Notes: generated by a model not told the origin, from the sequence alone. A stretch of DNA of 64,000 nt from Taudactylus pleione (GCA_031769625.1 JAUIMM010000015.1:26938501-27002500), one strand, 5' to 3'; counted from the stretch's first letter, positions 27,549 to 40,022 are shown. A program made the numbers and translations.

Positions 27549-28439
27549 TAACAACAACAGGCCCAAGTAGGAAGCAGGATCCAATGTAGATTTTGCTGTT
27601 GTGTCAGTATTGGCCAACTTTTTAAGAACAAGACCAATAACAAGTTTTAGGTATGAGAGTGCCCTCAAGTGGCCAGAGGTGAAATTGTCAGGCACTATTC
27701 CTAACAGTATCCACAAGAACCTTCTTTAAATGGTAAATTGCTTGGTTTCTCTGGTGAAATTCAATTAAGGAGCATGAACATTTTCCACTGGTCCCCATAA
27801 ATTGCCTTCTGTACCACACCCTTGCTATTGGATTAAATATTGAAGTTCCTTTTGAAAAATGGCTGAATCTCAAATTCTTTCCATAAGAAATATACCATGT
27901 TCATCATCTTGAACAGACTCTGGAGGAGGTAAGACACAGCAAGGAAGTAGATTCAATATCATTGCTTTTAGTAGGGAAATATGAAAAACTGGATAACTCT
28001 TCACGGAGTTCAAAGGCGTCCGGACCATGCTTGCCGACATTCTGGCTACCCCTTTCCAGGAGGGAGCAGCCAGATCGGCATAGGCAGGGGGCGTGGCCAG
28101 GACAGGGAGCGTGGCCGGGAATCTTACCCGGCATTTGTGGGCGGAGCAGGGGCGTGGCCATTTGGGTGCATCATTTTGGCCTGCCCGAGTTTACCGGAAT
28201 TGTGGACCAGGGGCGGGGCAAAAATTACGCGATTCAGCGGGAATTGCGTCATCGGCCACCCCGCTGCGGGGGTCTCTCTCATAATCGCAGGGGGGTGGAG
28301 GGGTCGGCGACCGCTTGCAGGCTGCTTGTCTGCTTATCCAGGGGGCCGGGAGCGGCACACGATTTTTGGGAGGCTCTCCACCAAATTGGGAGGGTAGGCA
28401 CGTATGATACGGACTGACTTGTGCTCAATTTACCTCATT
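27549..28439. other. intergenic with an ACTTGCC/GGGAGG MITE (about 28025-28408)
   Basis: 28025-28408 begins CATGCTTGCCGACATTCTGG and ends GGGAGGGTAGGCACGTATGA, with GGGGCGTGGCC and GCAAAAATTACGCGATTCAGC words inside; these recur at 49178, 49690, 51184 and 51690. Positions 27549-28020 show nothing recognised. Confidence 0.6.
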
Positions 28440-28684
28440 TTAAGGATAAGCAAGCTTAATTTCAGATTTCGAGTGGTGCAGCTTAATGGTACCTGTCAGC
28501 AGTTCTTTTATGACTGTACTGGTCATGGAATATTGATTCTCTTTAAGATTATTTTGTAGAATCTTTTTGGCAGAAAAAGCTGAAATAGAAGAATTGTATG
28601 AGAGATTATGGAGATGGGCTGGATGATACAGCACATTGGCATATATAGTATTTGTCTGGTGCAGGGGGTTCGCAAGGCACATTA

Positions 28685-28840
28685 ACAGTCCAGGTTCTAA
28701 GGATAGCCATACTTGAGCACAGGTGTCTTCATTAGAACCTCAGTTATTTTGATTTAACCATCTTTGTCCAAACATGGAAATCACTAAAACCTGGACTGTT
28801 AGTGTGCCTTGAGGACCGAGGTTGGGAAACACTGGTCTAG
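28685..28840. mobile_element. palindromic MITE (CAGTCCAGGTTCTAAGGAT)
   Basis: Inverted arms AACAGTCCAGGTTCTAAGG and AAACCTGGACTGTTAG. The family recurs at 49573-49685 and 51579-51690 (CCATACTTGAGCACA, TTGATTTAACCATCT). Confidence 0.6.
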
Positions 28841-29059
28841 TCGATAAGTTGTGAGTTATTGTACAAAACCTTTGCCATTGGAAAAATTATTAGATTACAT
28901 ATTAAATATGTTTACACATCATATGAATATATTCAAAAATGCTTTGGGGAATGAGCTTATGTGTTGTATTTGTTTCCCTGTACAGAAATCATCAAAAGTC
29001 ACCCATCATATTGGGGTCAAAGTGACCTTGCTATTTTGTTTCCAATAAAAACATTTGTT

Positions 29060-29610
29060 GATGAAATCTCTCACCATGTTCATCGCTAACTGTACCTAGG
29101 CTGGGTGGGAAGAAGTTGAGGTGACAGCGGAGAAAATTGTCAGGGACAGTCTTGATCCCATTTGCTTGTAAGCTGTAAGCATGTTGTCTACTTGCTCAAC
29201 ATACTGATCAGATCTGTCATTTCCAAAAAAATTCATCACCACTAATAGAAAAGGTATCCCAAGCTGCCAACTCAAGTGTATTTTACTTCAATCTGAACTC
29301 TGTATCTCAAATCACTTCACAAATCTGAGGTCCAATAAATACTCCTACTTTTATCTTAGCATCAGTTAGCATTGCTCCAAACTTCTCATTCAGATAGAGG
29401 AAGCCACTTCCATTGTGATCCATAGCCTTCACAAAGTTTTTCATCAATCCCAATTTTATGTGGAGTGGTGGAAGATAAACTTTATGAGGATCTACTAGGG
29501 ACTTGTGTTTACCAATGATGTTGTCAGCTCTTGCTCTCCAGTCTTTCAGTCAGCATGACTGTTCCAGAGGCACAAGAAGCACAGATTTTTGGCGTACCCT
29601 AACTGTAGCC
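29060..29610 (-). pseudogene. decayed fragment of a widespread multicopy protein family of unknown function
   Basis: The minus strand from about 29545 to 29320 reads RARADNIIGKHKSLVDPHKV then YLPPLHIKLGLMKNFVKAMD, HNGSGFLYLNEKFG and DAKIKVGVFIGPQI, then a stop. Farther down, in other frames, CHLNFFPPSLGTVSDEHGER is seen near 29080-29140. From memory, motifs like LPPLHIKLGLMKNFVKAMD and GAVSDEHGERFHQDI belong to an unnamed family found in many copies in animal genomes, probably transposon-associated. Stops and frameshifts make this copy dead. Confidence 0.7.
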
Positions 29611-30039
29611 CTAAGAGCAAAGAAATGACAAAGAAGTCACTGTGATAGCTATTGTATAATGTTTAAAACATAAAACAGTAGGATGCCCATAACTTTAGTT
29701 CCTGACGTGAAAGGCCAATTTGGAGCTTGGATTCAGAATCAGCACACAGAAGTTAACCAATAACACATGGATTTTCCTCAGTAGCGTACAATAACTATTT
29801 TTGTTGTCATCTAGTGTAATGTATTAGAGAGAAATATAATCTAAATCAGGGGTTCTCAGCTCCAGTCCTCACATACCACCAACAGGTCATGTTTTGTGGA
29901 TTTCTTTAACCATACACAGGTGAGTTAATCTACATTGCTGGGTCAGTAATTATACCACCTGCCACCACAGACCAGTGGTGTCACTAGGAGGTTGTGGGTG
30001 GCACCAGGTGACACCGTCCGGTACCCGGACCATAGATAC
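29611..30039. other. intergenic, mostly unassigned
   Basis: About 29850-29935 (GGGGTTCTCAGCTCCAGTCC, then CACATACCACCAACAGGTC) resembles one end of a common hAT MITE. Nothing else recognised. Confidence 0.45.
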
Positions 30040-30500
30040 AGTTGTTAATAGATCGATAATGTCTAGACTAACACCAGATGTTAGATAGACAATAGGTCGA
30101 CAGGAACAAAAGGTGGACAGGGTCAAAATGTCGATACGAAAATGGTCTACACACAAATGGTCCACATGTTTTTTATGCTTTGGTTAGGGTTAAGCACTTA
30201 CCGGAGGGTTACCCCAACGGTTAGGCACTTGCCTCGACTGTCATGGCTAGGCACTTACCCTGATGGTTAGAGTTAGGCACCAGGAGGAAAGGTTAGGCAC
30301 TTACTGGTGGGTTAGGGTTAGGCACTACAAGGGACGGTTAGGGTCAGGCACCTACCCCGACGTTAGGGTTAGGCACCAGAAGGGAGGGTTAGGATTAGGC
30401 ACCAAGGGCAGGGTTAGAAAAATTTAAAAAAGTGTCAACCATTTGTGTTGACCTTTTGACCATGTCGACCATTTGTACCTGTCGCGCATAGAGTCCCTAG
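30040..30500. mobile_element. GTCGAC-word palindrome with telomere-like core, second copy
   Basis: Left arm words (AGACTAACACCAGATGTTAG, AGGTCGACAGG, GGTGGACAGGGTCAAAATG) and right arm words (TGTCAACCATTTGTG, TTGACC, ATGTCGACC) flank an array of GGTTAGGGTTAGGCAC-like repeats at about 30180-30415. Same organisation as 5735-6345. Confidence 0.7.
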
Positions 30501-30829
30501 ATTCCCCACTGGTAGTGACCCCACTGCCACATACAGAAATCCCCAAAACATTACCTGTGAGGGTTGTTATTGAGAAGCTCTGTTACGGTTCTCGCACGGT
30601 TATGTAAAACCTCTAGAGCCAGTGTGAGGATCTTCCCTTAGTGATTTATACTTACACTGGTACTTAGGTGGCCGATTGTATTTAAAACTACAGCAGTAGA
30701 GGCTTACACAACTGACGAGTCACCGCAGGACTGCTGACAAGAAACAATGCTGAGGAGTGGCAGTCCTTAAACTACGGGTACTAGCTGGAGTGGGAATCAG
30801 TATGGTTTGATTCCTGGCAGCGGCAGGCC

Positions 30830-31190
30830 GACACTGGAACAGATCCCAGCAGCATCAGCCCGACAGCGCTGGAAATCCCGATCTTCGTAAGGTAAGTAAT
30901 GACTAACCTAACCTAACCCCCCTAACCCTAACCCTCCTTAGGGGTGCCTAACCCTAACCTCCCCCCCAAGTGCCTAACCCTATTTCCCCCTGTAAGTGCC
31001 TAACCCTAACCCCCCCTTCCCCGCTGCCTAAACCTAAGTCCTCCGGTGGGGTGCCTAACCCTGTCCCCCCGGGGGGTGTCTAACCCTAACCCTCCCGGGG
31101 GGTGCCTAACCCTAAGTCCCCCCCGGGTCCGCTAAATGACAGTTGGGAAGCCGGCTGTCGGTATAATGTCAGCCGGCTTCCCGATTGCAT
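30830..31190. mobile_element. CCGGCTG palindrome with CCTAACCCTAACC core
   Basis: About 30900-31130 is a degenerate CCTAACCCTAACCC array. The right flank is GGGAAGCCGGCTGTCGG and CAGCCGGCTTCCCGATTGC, and the left flank GACAGCGCTGGAAATCCCGAT is a weak inverted partner. It is related to the element at 3758-4240. Confidence 0.55.
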
Positions 31191-31199
31191 CCCCTGGAG

Positions 31200-32128
31200 T
31201 GAGGCTGCAGGTGAATGGTACTAGAACAGGTATGATGGACAGGGTACTCTAGCAGCGACAGATGATTAGGTCTCAGGAACGTCTAGGCACTATGGTGCAG
31301 CAGGATTGTCAGACAAGAAGCGACTAGACAAACAATACAGGCTGCGCAGCAGGAGTGACCTGGACTGTGATATTGCAGGTTTTCAGACAAGAACTAGACA
31401 GGGAAGATAACTGACAAGGACTGGACTGGCAAATAACAAACATGGACTAGACAGGCCAGATAACAGATAAGGACTAGACAGGCCAATAACAGACATGAAC
31501 TAGACATACAAATCACAAACAAGGACTAGACAGGCCATGCACAATACTGTGGCAGAGCTACCGACTGAAGTAGCAGACTAGGTTCAAGGTGCAGCCTTGC
31601 GGGCTGAGGTGCGACAGGAACCACACGGAGTGGCCTTGAGGGCCAAGGTGCGGCCTTGAGGGCCGAGGTGTGACAGGAGCCACACGGTGTGGCCTTGAGG
31701 CCCGTGGTACGACAAGAACAACACAGTGCAGTCTTGAGGACCGAGGTGCGCCAGGAACAACACGAGGTGTGGGCCGAGGTACGTGAAGCCACTGACTGAG
31801 CAGACAGATTAACACAGGCGTGGCTGGAACACAGGCTAAAGGCAGCAAGGTAGAGAACACTGCTGGCTTGAATCAGATGGACACAGACTGATGCGGCTAG
31901 ACTGGATTGCGGTATGGAAATGCCGCGGGCTGTGGAGAGGTATGCAGAAGTCACAGTTGGTCCCACCAGCAAGGATGTGAGCAAATAGTACCACAGCAGA
32001 TGACTCGACTTCTGATCAGGCAGACAAGCACGGACACAGGAGAAATACTCTCAGCACGCTGGAACCGCAGAACAAGGTGAGACCAGCTAGACATCAAGCA
32101 TCTGAGCACAGGACAAACACATACTCTA
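31200..32128. repeat. low-complexity/minisatellite region (GACTAGACAGGCCA and CGGCCTTGAGGGCC words)
   Basis: About 31380-31545 has irregular repeats of GGACTAGACAGGCCA-ATAACA. About 31590-31780 has repeats of GTGCGGCCTTGAGGGCCGAGG and GCGACAGGAACCACACGG. It reads open on the minus strand for 152 codons only because the repeat lacks stops in that frame. Confidence 0.6.
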
Positions 32129-32457
32129 AAGCTGGCTACACACTAGACCAACTTTCATCCAACCAGCCAACTTGTTGATTGGTTGGAATGAAAATCTGGT
32201 AACGTATGGGAGTAAATGATGATCAGCAATTTGCTCCTAACTGCCAGAAAACAGATGAAAATGGTCAGACAAGTTTGTTAAATGTTTGATCAAAACAATT
32301 TGTTCAAACAACAGTTTTTAGTCCATTTTCCTGCGTTTGTGTGCAAATTGCTGATTGTCATTTGCTTTTATCCCTTACCAGGTTTTCATTCCAACCAATC
32401 AACTAGTTGGATGGTTGGATGCAAGTTGGTCTAGTGTGTGGCCAGCTTTAAAGTCAG
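32129..32457. mobile_element. MITE with long terminal inverted repeats
   Basis: The left end AAAGCTGGCTACACACTAGA, then CCAACTTTCATCCAACC, is the inverted complement of the right end (GGTTGGATGCAAGTTGGT, then CTAGTGTGTGGCCAGCTTTA). The arms continue inward (CCAACCAATCAAC, GAAAACCTGGTAA types). Related elements are at 45472-45805 and 53412-53800. Confidence 0.8.
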
Positions 32458-32807
32458 ATGATATCACCGGAGCTGGAACTGGAATCAAGGCATGATGCAG
32501 TGTCTGTCCCAGTTGCCTAATTACATGAAAGGTTCAATATTAATTAATTGGTGTTATAAATATATTTATGATGGGCAAAATGTATTATATTATGGCTCTA
32601 TAAACGGTGCCCACATCATAAAATAACAAATGTCTCCCTTTTTTTAAGCAAATGCTGTCTCTCATCTACCAGGAACAGTGCTAGTGGCGGCAACTCTCAG
32701 TCTAGCGCTGCAAGACTTGTACAATAGACTCTGACCTTGTTCCACAATGGAGTAAAACCACAGAATGGAGTAAAACCACAGCATACAGAGAAGAGTTTTT
32801 GGGATCT

Positions 32808-33240
32808 ATTATTAAATAGTTGCGGCATATTCACTGAAAACACCTGTTTTAGGGGGATACCCACAAATATTCAGTATCATCCCAATGTATGAAGGGGGGA
32901 CTATGAAGGGGGGACTGCAGCAGATATCTCCCTGCTGTGGTTCCTCCATTTCCAACAGCAGCACAACTTCCAAAGTTTGATCCCCGCAGCTACCTGCTGT
33001 ATCCTATGTGCTACACTGTACACTGTATGTGTGTACACTGTACAATCCCTGGCAATAGCCAATGTGATGCGGTCTCTTTACTCTCAGCACATCGCAGGGA
33101 CAGGCTCCTTTCGAAGCCCTAGTCCCTGCATGTTCTATTTAATACATTAAACTGTATAATCGCATTCTGCAATGTGATTTTGGATGCTAATATTGCTCCC
33201 AGATCCCATTGCAAATGCAATTATTGATAAAGTGGCCCCT
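32808..33240. mobile_element. decayed relative of the GGGGCCCATTT MITE
   Basis: Contains ACTGAAAACACCTGTTTTAGG, TATCATCCCAATGTATGAA, CAGATATCTCC and a right end TGATAAAGTGGCCCC. The order is parallel to that in 2901-3460, but many hairpin arms no longer match. Confidence 0.6.
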
Positions 33241-33449
33241 TGACCTCCTCGCTGTATTACACTGTACTGTCTCCAACACCTTCAGTTCGCCAAGGAAAGC
33301 TCTGTGAAAGTTTATTAAAGGTACTTATAGCTCTTCCATGGTATTGCTAACAACAGGAACACGTAATACATGATGAAATTTAAGAATATAGAGGAAGTGC
33401 CTCCGGGGTTCCAGGTAGGCTTAATATTTATTAATGATGCCTGATAGCC

Positions 33450-34350
33450 CACTGTCCTCACTATGTGAGACCCTTCCTCTCCCAGGACGCCACTAAAACC
33501 CTCATCCACTCACTGGTCATCTCCAGATTGGATTACTATAACCTTCTCCTAGCTGGCCTCCCAGTCTCTCACCTCTCTTCACTACAGGCGGTTCTCAGTG
33601 ATGCTGCTCAGCTCATCTTCCTCTCCAGACGTTCTACATCTGCTTCCCCTCTCCTTCAAGCCCTACACTGGCTCCCCTTCCCCTTCAGATGCCAATTCAA
33701 GGTTCTTACACTCGCCTACAAAGCCCTCACCAAATCCTATCCAACTTAAATTTCTGACCTTCTCTCCATTCACACTCCTGCCCGTCCACTTTGCTCAACA
33801 AATGCATGTCGCCTCTCTTGCCAACTGATTACTTCCTCCCACTCCCACATCCAAGATTTTGCCCGTGCTGCTCCCTACCTTTGGAACGCTCTCCCTCTCC
33901 CTATCAGACTCTCCACCTCTCTACAAATCTTCAAACAGGCTCTCAAGACCCACTACTTCATCAAGGCCTTCCAGCTCTCATCCTAACCCACCTCATGCTC
34001 TTTCCTTCCTATCTTCCCCTTCTGTGTCACGCCTGTCTGTCTGCCCCTCCCCTTTAGAATGTAAGCTCTCACGAGCAGGGACCTCTTCCCTCATGTGCTT
34101 CTTTTTACATTTTCTTCTACTCCTTACTCCCCATTAGGGCACCTAACACGTGACTGCCAACTCCCGGCAGCTTATTGTGAGTGCTTTAATCACTATTTCA
34201 GCATTGTATATAAGTTGTGTCCTTGTCCTGCACTGTAATGTACTGTAAGTTACTTGTTTCTTGTTCACTTATTAGTTTTATGTACTATGTAAGGCGCTCC
34301 GAAACACTTGTGGTGCTATATAAATAAAGGATAATAATAATAATAATATG
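33450..34350 (+). mobile_element. L2-like LINE, 3' end including C-terminal reverse-transcriptase region
   Basis: Plus-strand frames give MRPFLSQDATKTLIHSLVIS, RLDYYNLLLAGLPVSHLSSL, SPLLQALHWLPFPFRCQFKV and, after frameshifts, SLPTFGTLSLSLSDSPPL-type shadows of AAPYLWNALPLPIRLSTSL. The 3' UTR contains GAATGTAAGCTCTCACGAGC and ends CTATATAAATAAAGGATAAT plus an AAT repeat. It is frameshifted and therefore inactive. Confidence 0.85.
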
Positions 34351-35599
34351 TTCTTCTAGGTAATATGAGAAAAATAGTATGTCATCAAGAAAAATAGTAT
34401 GTCATCAATGTAAACAGCAAATTGGTAATTTATGAAATGTTACAGGAGCATTGCACAGTCCTAAATGCATCACTAAATAATTGTTATGTTCATATTTTGT
34501 TCAAAAATTATTTTACCAATCGCCAAGTCATATGAGAATTAATTTCTATTCAAATATAGTCTACTTTAGAGAAGATGTTATAAGCGGACAACCATTCTTA
34601 ATTGTTATTTTTATTTTTTTCAATTCTGCATAGACAATGGAAGATTTTAGTAAATGGACTGTTTTTTTCATAAAGAAAATATTTGCACCCTCTGAAGATA
34701 TTGAGGCATGGATAAAACGTTTTGCTAAGTATTTCTTAAGAACCTTTATTTTAATCTCATCACATGGGTAAGTGCAACCACAGTGCGCCCTTTGACGGCC
34801 CCGCACTTTGAACCCGTGATGTCATGACTTCACGCTGAGTGGGCGGGGGTGCAAGTACAGGCTGCAGACTGTCTACCTGGAGCATCCAAAGAATGCTCTG
34901 GGCAGCTCTGGTGTAGCAATTGTGGCTGCAGGGTGCTGTTCCAGGCAACCTGCAAGCCAAATACAGGTGTTGTGGGGCAGGGTCTGTTTCGCTTTCAAGT
35001 CCCTGCTCCCTGGGTGATGGCACTGCTTACAATAGCCAAAAGCCACATGGTCAATGAGATGGTAATTTTTCACCATCATTTTTGTCAATGATTTTAGGAA
35101 TACATGGGAAATTATAATAATAATAATAATATTTATATGGCACGATTCTCCTAAAGAAAACTCAAAGGGGTCAATCCTCTTCCACCTGGAGTGCAGAGAT
35201 CAGCAAATAGTGCTCTTTGTACTTAAATATAACTTTAAAATTTAAATGCGGGGCATCGACATTCTGGGATGCAGAAGCGGCAGTGATGTTGGCAGTCAGT
35301 CACTGCCGTCATCACTGCCAGGGACTGGACCAGAACAGGAAATCAGTTGTACAGTTGTGCAAAACTTATTTCTATTTCAAAAGCCGGGGGACAGAAGTGC
35401 AGGTCACAGTCACATGGGATGCAATGCAACACGGCCAGTTAAGTGGTTAAAACATTGCAGCAACCCTCCTCTAGATATCCTGCTTTTGACCCTGAAGGAG
35501 GCAGTAGAGTGAGCCTTACAGCCTGGACTGAAATATAGGTGTGAGCACAGCATATGATTGCAGTCTTCCATTTATACTTAACAGATGAGCTTTCAATTT
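34351..35599. other. intergenic stretch, nothing firmly recognised
   Basis: An (AAT)n run at about 35108-35130 followed by ATTTATATGGC may be the tail of a retroposed repeat in the opposite orientation. The remainder is unassigned. Confidence 0.45.
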
Positions 35600-36148
35600 A
35601 GGGGCCTATAAACTCATACATGCCTACCCTCCCGGTTTTCGCGGGAGGCTCCCGATTTTTCGGGTAACCCCCCGCACCCCCGGAAGGGTAGGCATTTCTC
35701 CCGCATTCTGCCCACTTCCTAGTGAAGTGGGCAGAATTAGGAGAATACCCGCGGCAATCGCGGGTCTCCGTGAAGGGGGCGGGGCTTAAGCTGTGATTCT
35801 GCATGAATCACAGCATTTGGCCCCGCCCCCTATGTAAATTGTGCCCAGTCGCGGCAATTTTACCGCGAGGGGGCGGGGCTTAATGTCGCGAATCGTCAAG
35901 CCCCGCCCCCGTCGGCCCCCTGCTGCTTCTCTTACCCGGGCTTCTCCCGGGAAGAGAATATTAAAGGTAGGCAACCCTGTATAAACTAAGCCTTGGAGAG
36001 AGATAAATGGACAGCAATATAGTACCATCCAATCAGCTCCTAACTGTCACTTTACAGGCTGTGTTTTAAAAATGATAGTTAGGACCTGATAAGTTGGTAT
36101 TTTATTGTTTACTTTACGTCTCTCCAAGGCTTAGTATATAGACCCCTT
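35600..36148. mobile_element. Harbinger-type MITE with a nested CCCGGTTTTCGCGGGAGG element
   Basis: Outer ends AGGGGCCTATAAACTCATAC and GCTTAGTATATAGACCCCTT are inverted. Nested at about 35621-35976 is a GC-rich palindromic element starting CATGCCTACCCTCCCGG and ending GAGAATATTAAAGGTAGGCA, with GGGGGCGGGGCTTAA and TTAAGCCCCGCCCCC arms. Confidence 0.7.
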
Positions 36149-36151
36149 AAA

Positions 36152-36430
36152 GGGCCTCATTTGTCAACGAGCTTTATCATACGTAATGAGTGATAAAACT
36201 AATTTCATATGATAAATGGTGCTCAAGCCAATCAGCTCCCAATTGTAATTTTTCAAACAGATGTCAGTTGGAAGCTGATTGTCTGGAGCACCATTATCAT
36301 AATACTCATTACATATAATAAAACGCGTTGATAAATGAAGCCCTTATAGGGCCTCATTTATCAACACTTTTATCACTCACAACGAGTGATAAAATTTGTT
36401 GCGTATGATAATAGTGCTCCAGCTAGTGAA
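36152..36430. mobile_element. MITE with TCATTTATCAACGCG ends, plus a half copy
   Basis: The full copy (about 36152-36345) has ends AGGGCCTCATTTGTCAACG and CGTTGATAAATGAAGCCCT. A second copy of its left half follows directly at about 36348-36425. Confidence 0.7.
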
Positions 36431-38429
36431 GTGTGCCAATCACATAGGAAGTACCTAAGGTAGCCTATGTAGTATATATACTCATTTAATTTTCATATAA
36501 GTCATTTATACTTTTTTTTATTCAAGTATTAATTTCTCTATGTAGATATATTTAAGAAATCTAACTGCTACACCATGATCGTTCTCTACTGGGTTTTAAC
36601 ACACACTCTATTTATAATTTAAAAGCACAGGGGAGCGCTCGTAGTGTAGTAGCTACTTACACCAAAAAGGAACTTGTAATATAGGATTCTTTTTGCTGGA
36701 AATAGAAATAGGATGTATTCCTATTTATAACACTATTGCTAGCAGTGGCTATCGCAAACTATCAACAGCGGAAGCCATCGCTGGGACTCTGCAGCAAAGG
36801 AAGCCTATTTATCAAGGAGACGGCCCAAGAAAAATTGCTTTATTAGTTAAATAATATAAATATAAATATATATATATATATTTATGCTAATATAAGAACG
36901 TTGTGTCTGTCTGTTTGTTCCAAGTTGGCGCAAAAACTACTGAACCGATTTTCATGAAAACAGCACTTTGTAGTGGTAACTCCTAGAAATAACCTGCACT
37001 TTGTTTCATCAAGTTACAGCTGAGCAATAACAAAAATAAAATGTATTGAAATCATCCATTGCAATAGATAGGTGTGGCACCATGCACATTGGCGGTAAGG
37101 GGTGGGGGAGAGGTGCTTTGGGCCCAACTACCCTAGGTGCAAGGGAGGCAGCTGCTATGGGACCCAGAGCTGAGGGGGGCCCATCTTCCTTGTCAAAGTT
37201 ACATGTGTTATATACATTCTTCACCATTGGGTTGTACATAGGGGCACTTACAAACCTTTGCCCCTGGCTAACTCTTACCACTGCTAGCCAGTATTACTGG
37301 GGAGCTGACTAGAACTCTGCTGCTCCTGTGAAATGTTTTTGATAAATTGGGGAAAACCTATGTTTTTCATACGGCTTAATAAACAGACCCCATAGTTTTC
37401 ATACTGATGTGTTGAGCCAAACTTGTGAAGACTTCTCCAAAATTAGTAAAGCCTGTTCTCTATAGAAACTACCAATGATGATATTAGCCAGAATATTACA
37501 TCTCCCTAATTTGTGTATTTATGTATGTTTAAATACCAATCAAAGAATTTAGTCAGAATTTTAAAGAACAGTTTTTAAGGGGTGTAATTTTTTTATTTGC
37601 CTTGGGCACCATCAACAATAGTTACACCTCTATGGGCAGAATGCACGACGCATCCTGACACTCATCACAAGCATAATGGAGTTTATTAAAACTGTATGCT
37701 TGAAAAAACATCACAAAAGATACAGTAGCTCTCCTGGTAAGAGCTGTCCTTGGCGATAGAAGAATATCTGGGTTTATGACCCAGAAGTCCTTCTGCGCAT
37801 GCGTTGAGTGACACAAGTGCCATGGGGGTGCTGGGAGGAATCTTATAGGCCTCTATTGGCAAAGCAATCTAAAGATGTTGTCAGCCACCGTATCCATGCC
37901 TTGGAGTGCATCGCATTCCCGGAGCTTGGTGCATATGCGGTAAGTGGCCAAACCTCAGAAAATTTCATTTTCGGAGGTTTGACCTCAAAATCTACATTGC
38001 TGCATTATGCCCGCTGGATGGATTTATAAATAAGAATTTCTTTTTTACTGCCCCTCACACAAGTATGTCTAACTGTAATCCCATTGGATTGAATAAGAAT
38101 AAAAGTTAATAATTTTTGTTGATGCTTAACAGTCACAAGTTCACAGTAGCCAGTTCAGAGATAGGAAGACACAAAAGAGTGAACCTACGATTTTTGTTGT
38201 ACAAGAGTAAATTTATTTTTGCACATCTGCAGTCGTTAATCCAGCCTTTTTCAGGGGGGGAGGGGGGGTGCTCTAAAAGGAGCTGCCTGCTTGTTGCACA
38301 ATAGAACACACCCTGTCATATCCTTTCTCATCCCTTCTGCTACTGCAGTAATGACACAACCTTTCCCGACACTTTCTGATGTAAAGTGGCAGCTGAGAGA
38401 AGGAAGGAACTATTTCTTTATTTATCCAA
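36431..38429. other. intergenic, one decayed hAT-like element
   Basis: About 37071-37290 carries GGGGGGCCCATCTTCC, TTGTCAAAGTTACATG and TTCACCATTGGG words of the CAGGGGCGTAACTAGG family seen at 3948. There is an (AT)n run near 36855-36875. Otherwise nothing recognised. Confidence 0.45.
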
Positions 38430-39065
38430 AACACACTAGAACCGTGATGTCCAAAATATTAAGTTTTGCCTCTTTTGTGCGTAGACACACGGTACAATCA
38501 GTGAGCGATAATGATATCGACCAGGTTGGCCTGCATGCACGGGCGATGGTCGATATCGTTATCGTCCATATGTGCCCGCGCATCGCTGGTCGTTGGGCAC
38601 CAAAAAATGAACAATCTGAATGATAACGATACGGTTGATATCGTTATCGTTCATATTGTGCATTTTTATCGTACCTTGTGTATGCTCCATAAGACCTAGA
38701 TCATATTTGACGTCTTTTAATCTGCCCTCCCTGGGAGAAGCCTGGGGGGAGGCAGCAGTCAGGCAGTGATGGGGGCGGGGCCATACCATTTGCGTCATTA
38801 GACCCCCTTCGCAGCAAAACACTGTGAATCGTACATATTTTACTAGGAGGCGTGGCCAAGTGACGGGATAATCATAGACTTGCATCATTAAGCCCCGCCC
38901 CCTACTGACGGACCGCGAATTTCAAGTAAGTTTCTCCCCTTCTGCCCACTTCACTAGGAAGTGGGCGGGATGCGGGAGAAGTGCCTACACTGCCGGGGGT
39001 GCGGGAGGCTACCCGAAAAATCAGAAGCCTCCAATGACTTCTGGGAGTGTAGGCAAGTATGACCT
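38430..39065. mobile_element. two palindromic MITEs side by side
   Basis: About 38470-38690 has GATAATGATATCGACC and GGTTGATATCGTTATCG-type inverted words with ends near GTAGACACACGGTAC and GTACCTTGTGTATGC. About 38708-39062 is an ACTTGCC-type element with GTGATGGGGGCGGGGCC and TTAAGCCCCGCCCCC words, ending GGGAGTGTAGGCAAGTATGA. Confidence 0.6.
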
Positions 39066-39141
39066 AGTTTTGGCACACAAAACTGGATCCTAACCTGGTT
39101 TGACTCGTCAACCACAAAATCTGGTTCACTCAGATATCACA

Positions 39142-39373
39142 AATGGTGTAATGGTTAGCATTACTGCCTCAAAGCACTGAGGTCATGGGTTTGATTCTCA
39201 CCATGGCACTAACTGTGTGGAGTTTGTATATTCTCCCTGTGCATGGGTTTCCTCCATGCGCTCTGGTTTCTTCCCACACTCCAAAGAAATACAGGTAGGT
39301 GAATTATCTCCTAACAAAAATTGACCCTGGTGTGTATGTGTGTGCATGTACATGTGGTAGGGAATATAGATTG
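39142..39373 (+). mobile_element. V-type tRNA-derived SINE, 5' part (interrupted)
   Basis: A tRNA-like head (GGTGTAATGGTTAGCATTAC and a box B-like GGGTTTGATTC) is followed by a conserved V-domain (GGGTTTCCTCC, CTCTGGTTTCTTCCCACACTC, AGGTGAATT). The SINE resumes at 41573 after a hAT insertion; its tail (GTAAAGCTCTGCGGAATATG, GCGCTATATAAATAA) is at 41573-41698. A reverse-strand copy lies at 60838-61005. Confidence 0.85.
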
Positions 39374-40022
39374 TAGGGATGTGCGCCGAACCATTTTTGC
39401 TGGATTTGGATTTGGTTCTAATTCGTTGTCCGCCTTTGGATTTGGATTTGCCAAACTGCAGTGACTGGCTTTGGATTTGGATTTTTTACAAAAATTTACA
39501 AGAAAAGCTAAAATCACATAAATAGTTTTTTTTTTCTTGCTAGAATATTATTAACCTCAATAACATTAATTTCCAGTCAATTTAGACTACCTCACAGCTT
39601 ATAATATTGTTTTTTCCATTATTGGCCAAAGGTTGCAGTGAGCTGACTGGTTACTAAGTGACAGAGCAGCGGCACAACGACACAGACACCACAGTATAAA
39701 GCACATCTATAACACATTGCCACACAGCAGTGGCAGAAATGAAAAGTAGTGCAAGATGGAATTGTCCTTGGGCCCTCCCACCCACCCAGTGGGGTACGGC
39801 CAGCAGAATCACAGTACTTGTTTACAAAGTGGGCTACGGCCCAAGGAGTCACAGTGCACACTCTGATTCACATTACACTGCACATAATGCTCCTGATTCA
39901 CATTACACCATAAAGTAGTGTCTATTATTTATATTACAACACACAGTAGTGCCCCTTTTATGCAATGCCCACAGTAGTGTCCATTTTACACAATGCCCAC
40001 AGTAGTGACCCTTATACACACA

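Noticed and set aside
30900..31130. CCTAACCCT repeats as a chromosome end or fusion point
   Set aside because: Several short, degenerate arrays occur, each inside a palindromic element, and the sequence continues on both sides. This fits mobile elements rather than a telomere.
31526..31984. 152-codon minus-strand open frame rich in repeats
   Set aside because: The frame stays open only because a short tandem repeat has no stop in it; composition and periodicity are those of a minisatellite.
39142..39200. A tRNA gene
   Set aside because: Box A/B-like words are present, but the sequence continues into the V-domain of a SINE, and the cloverleaf is not intact.
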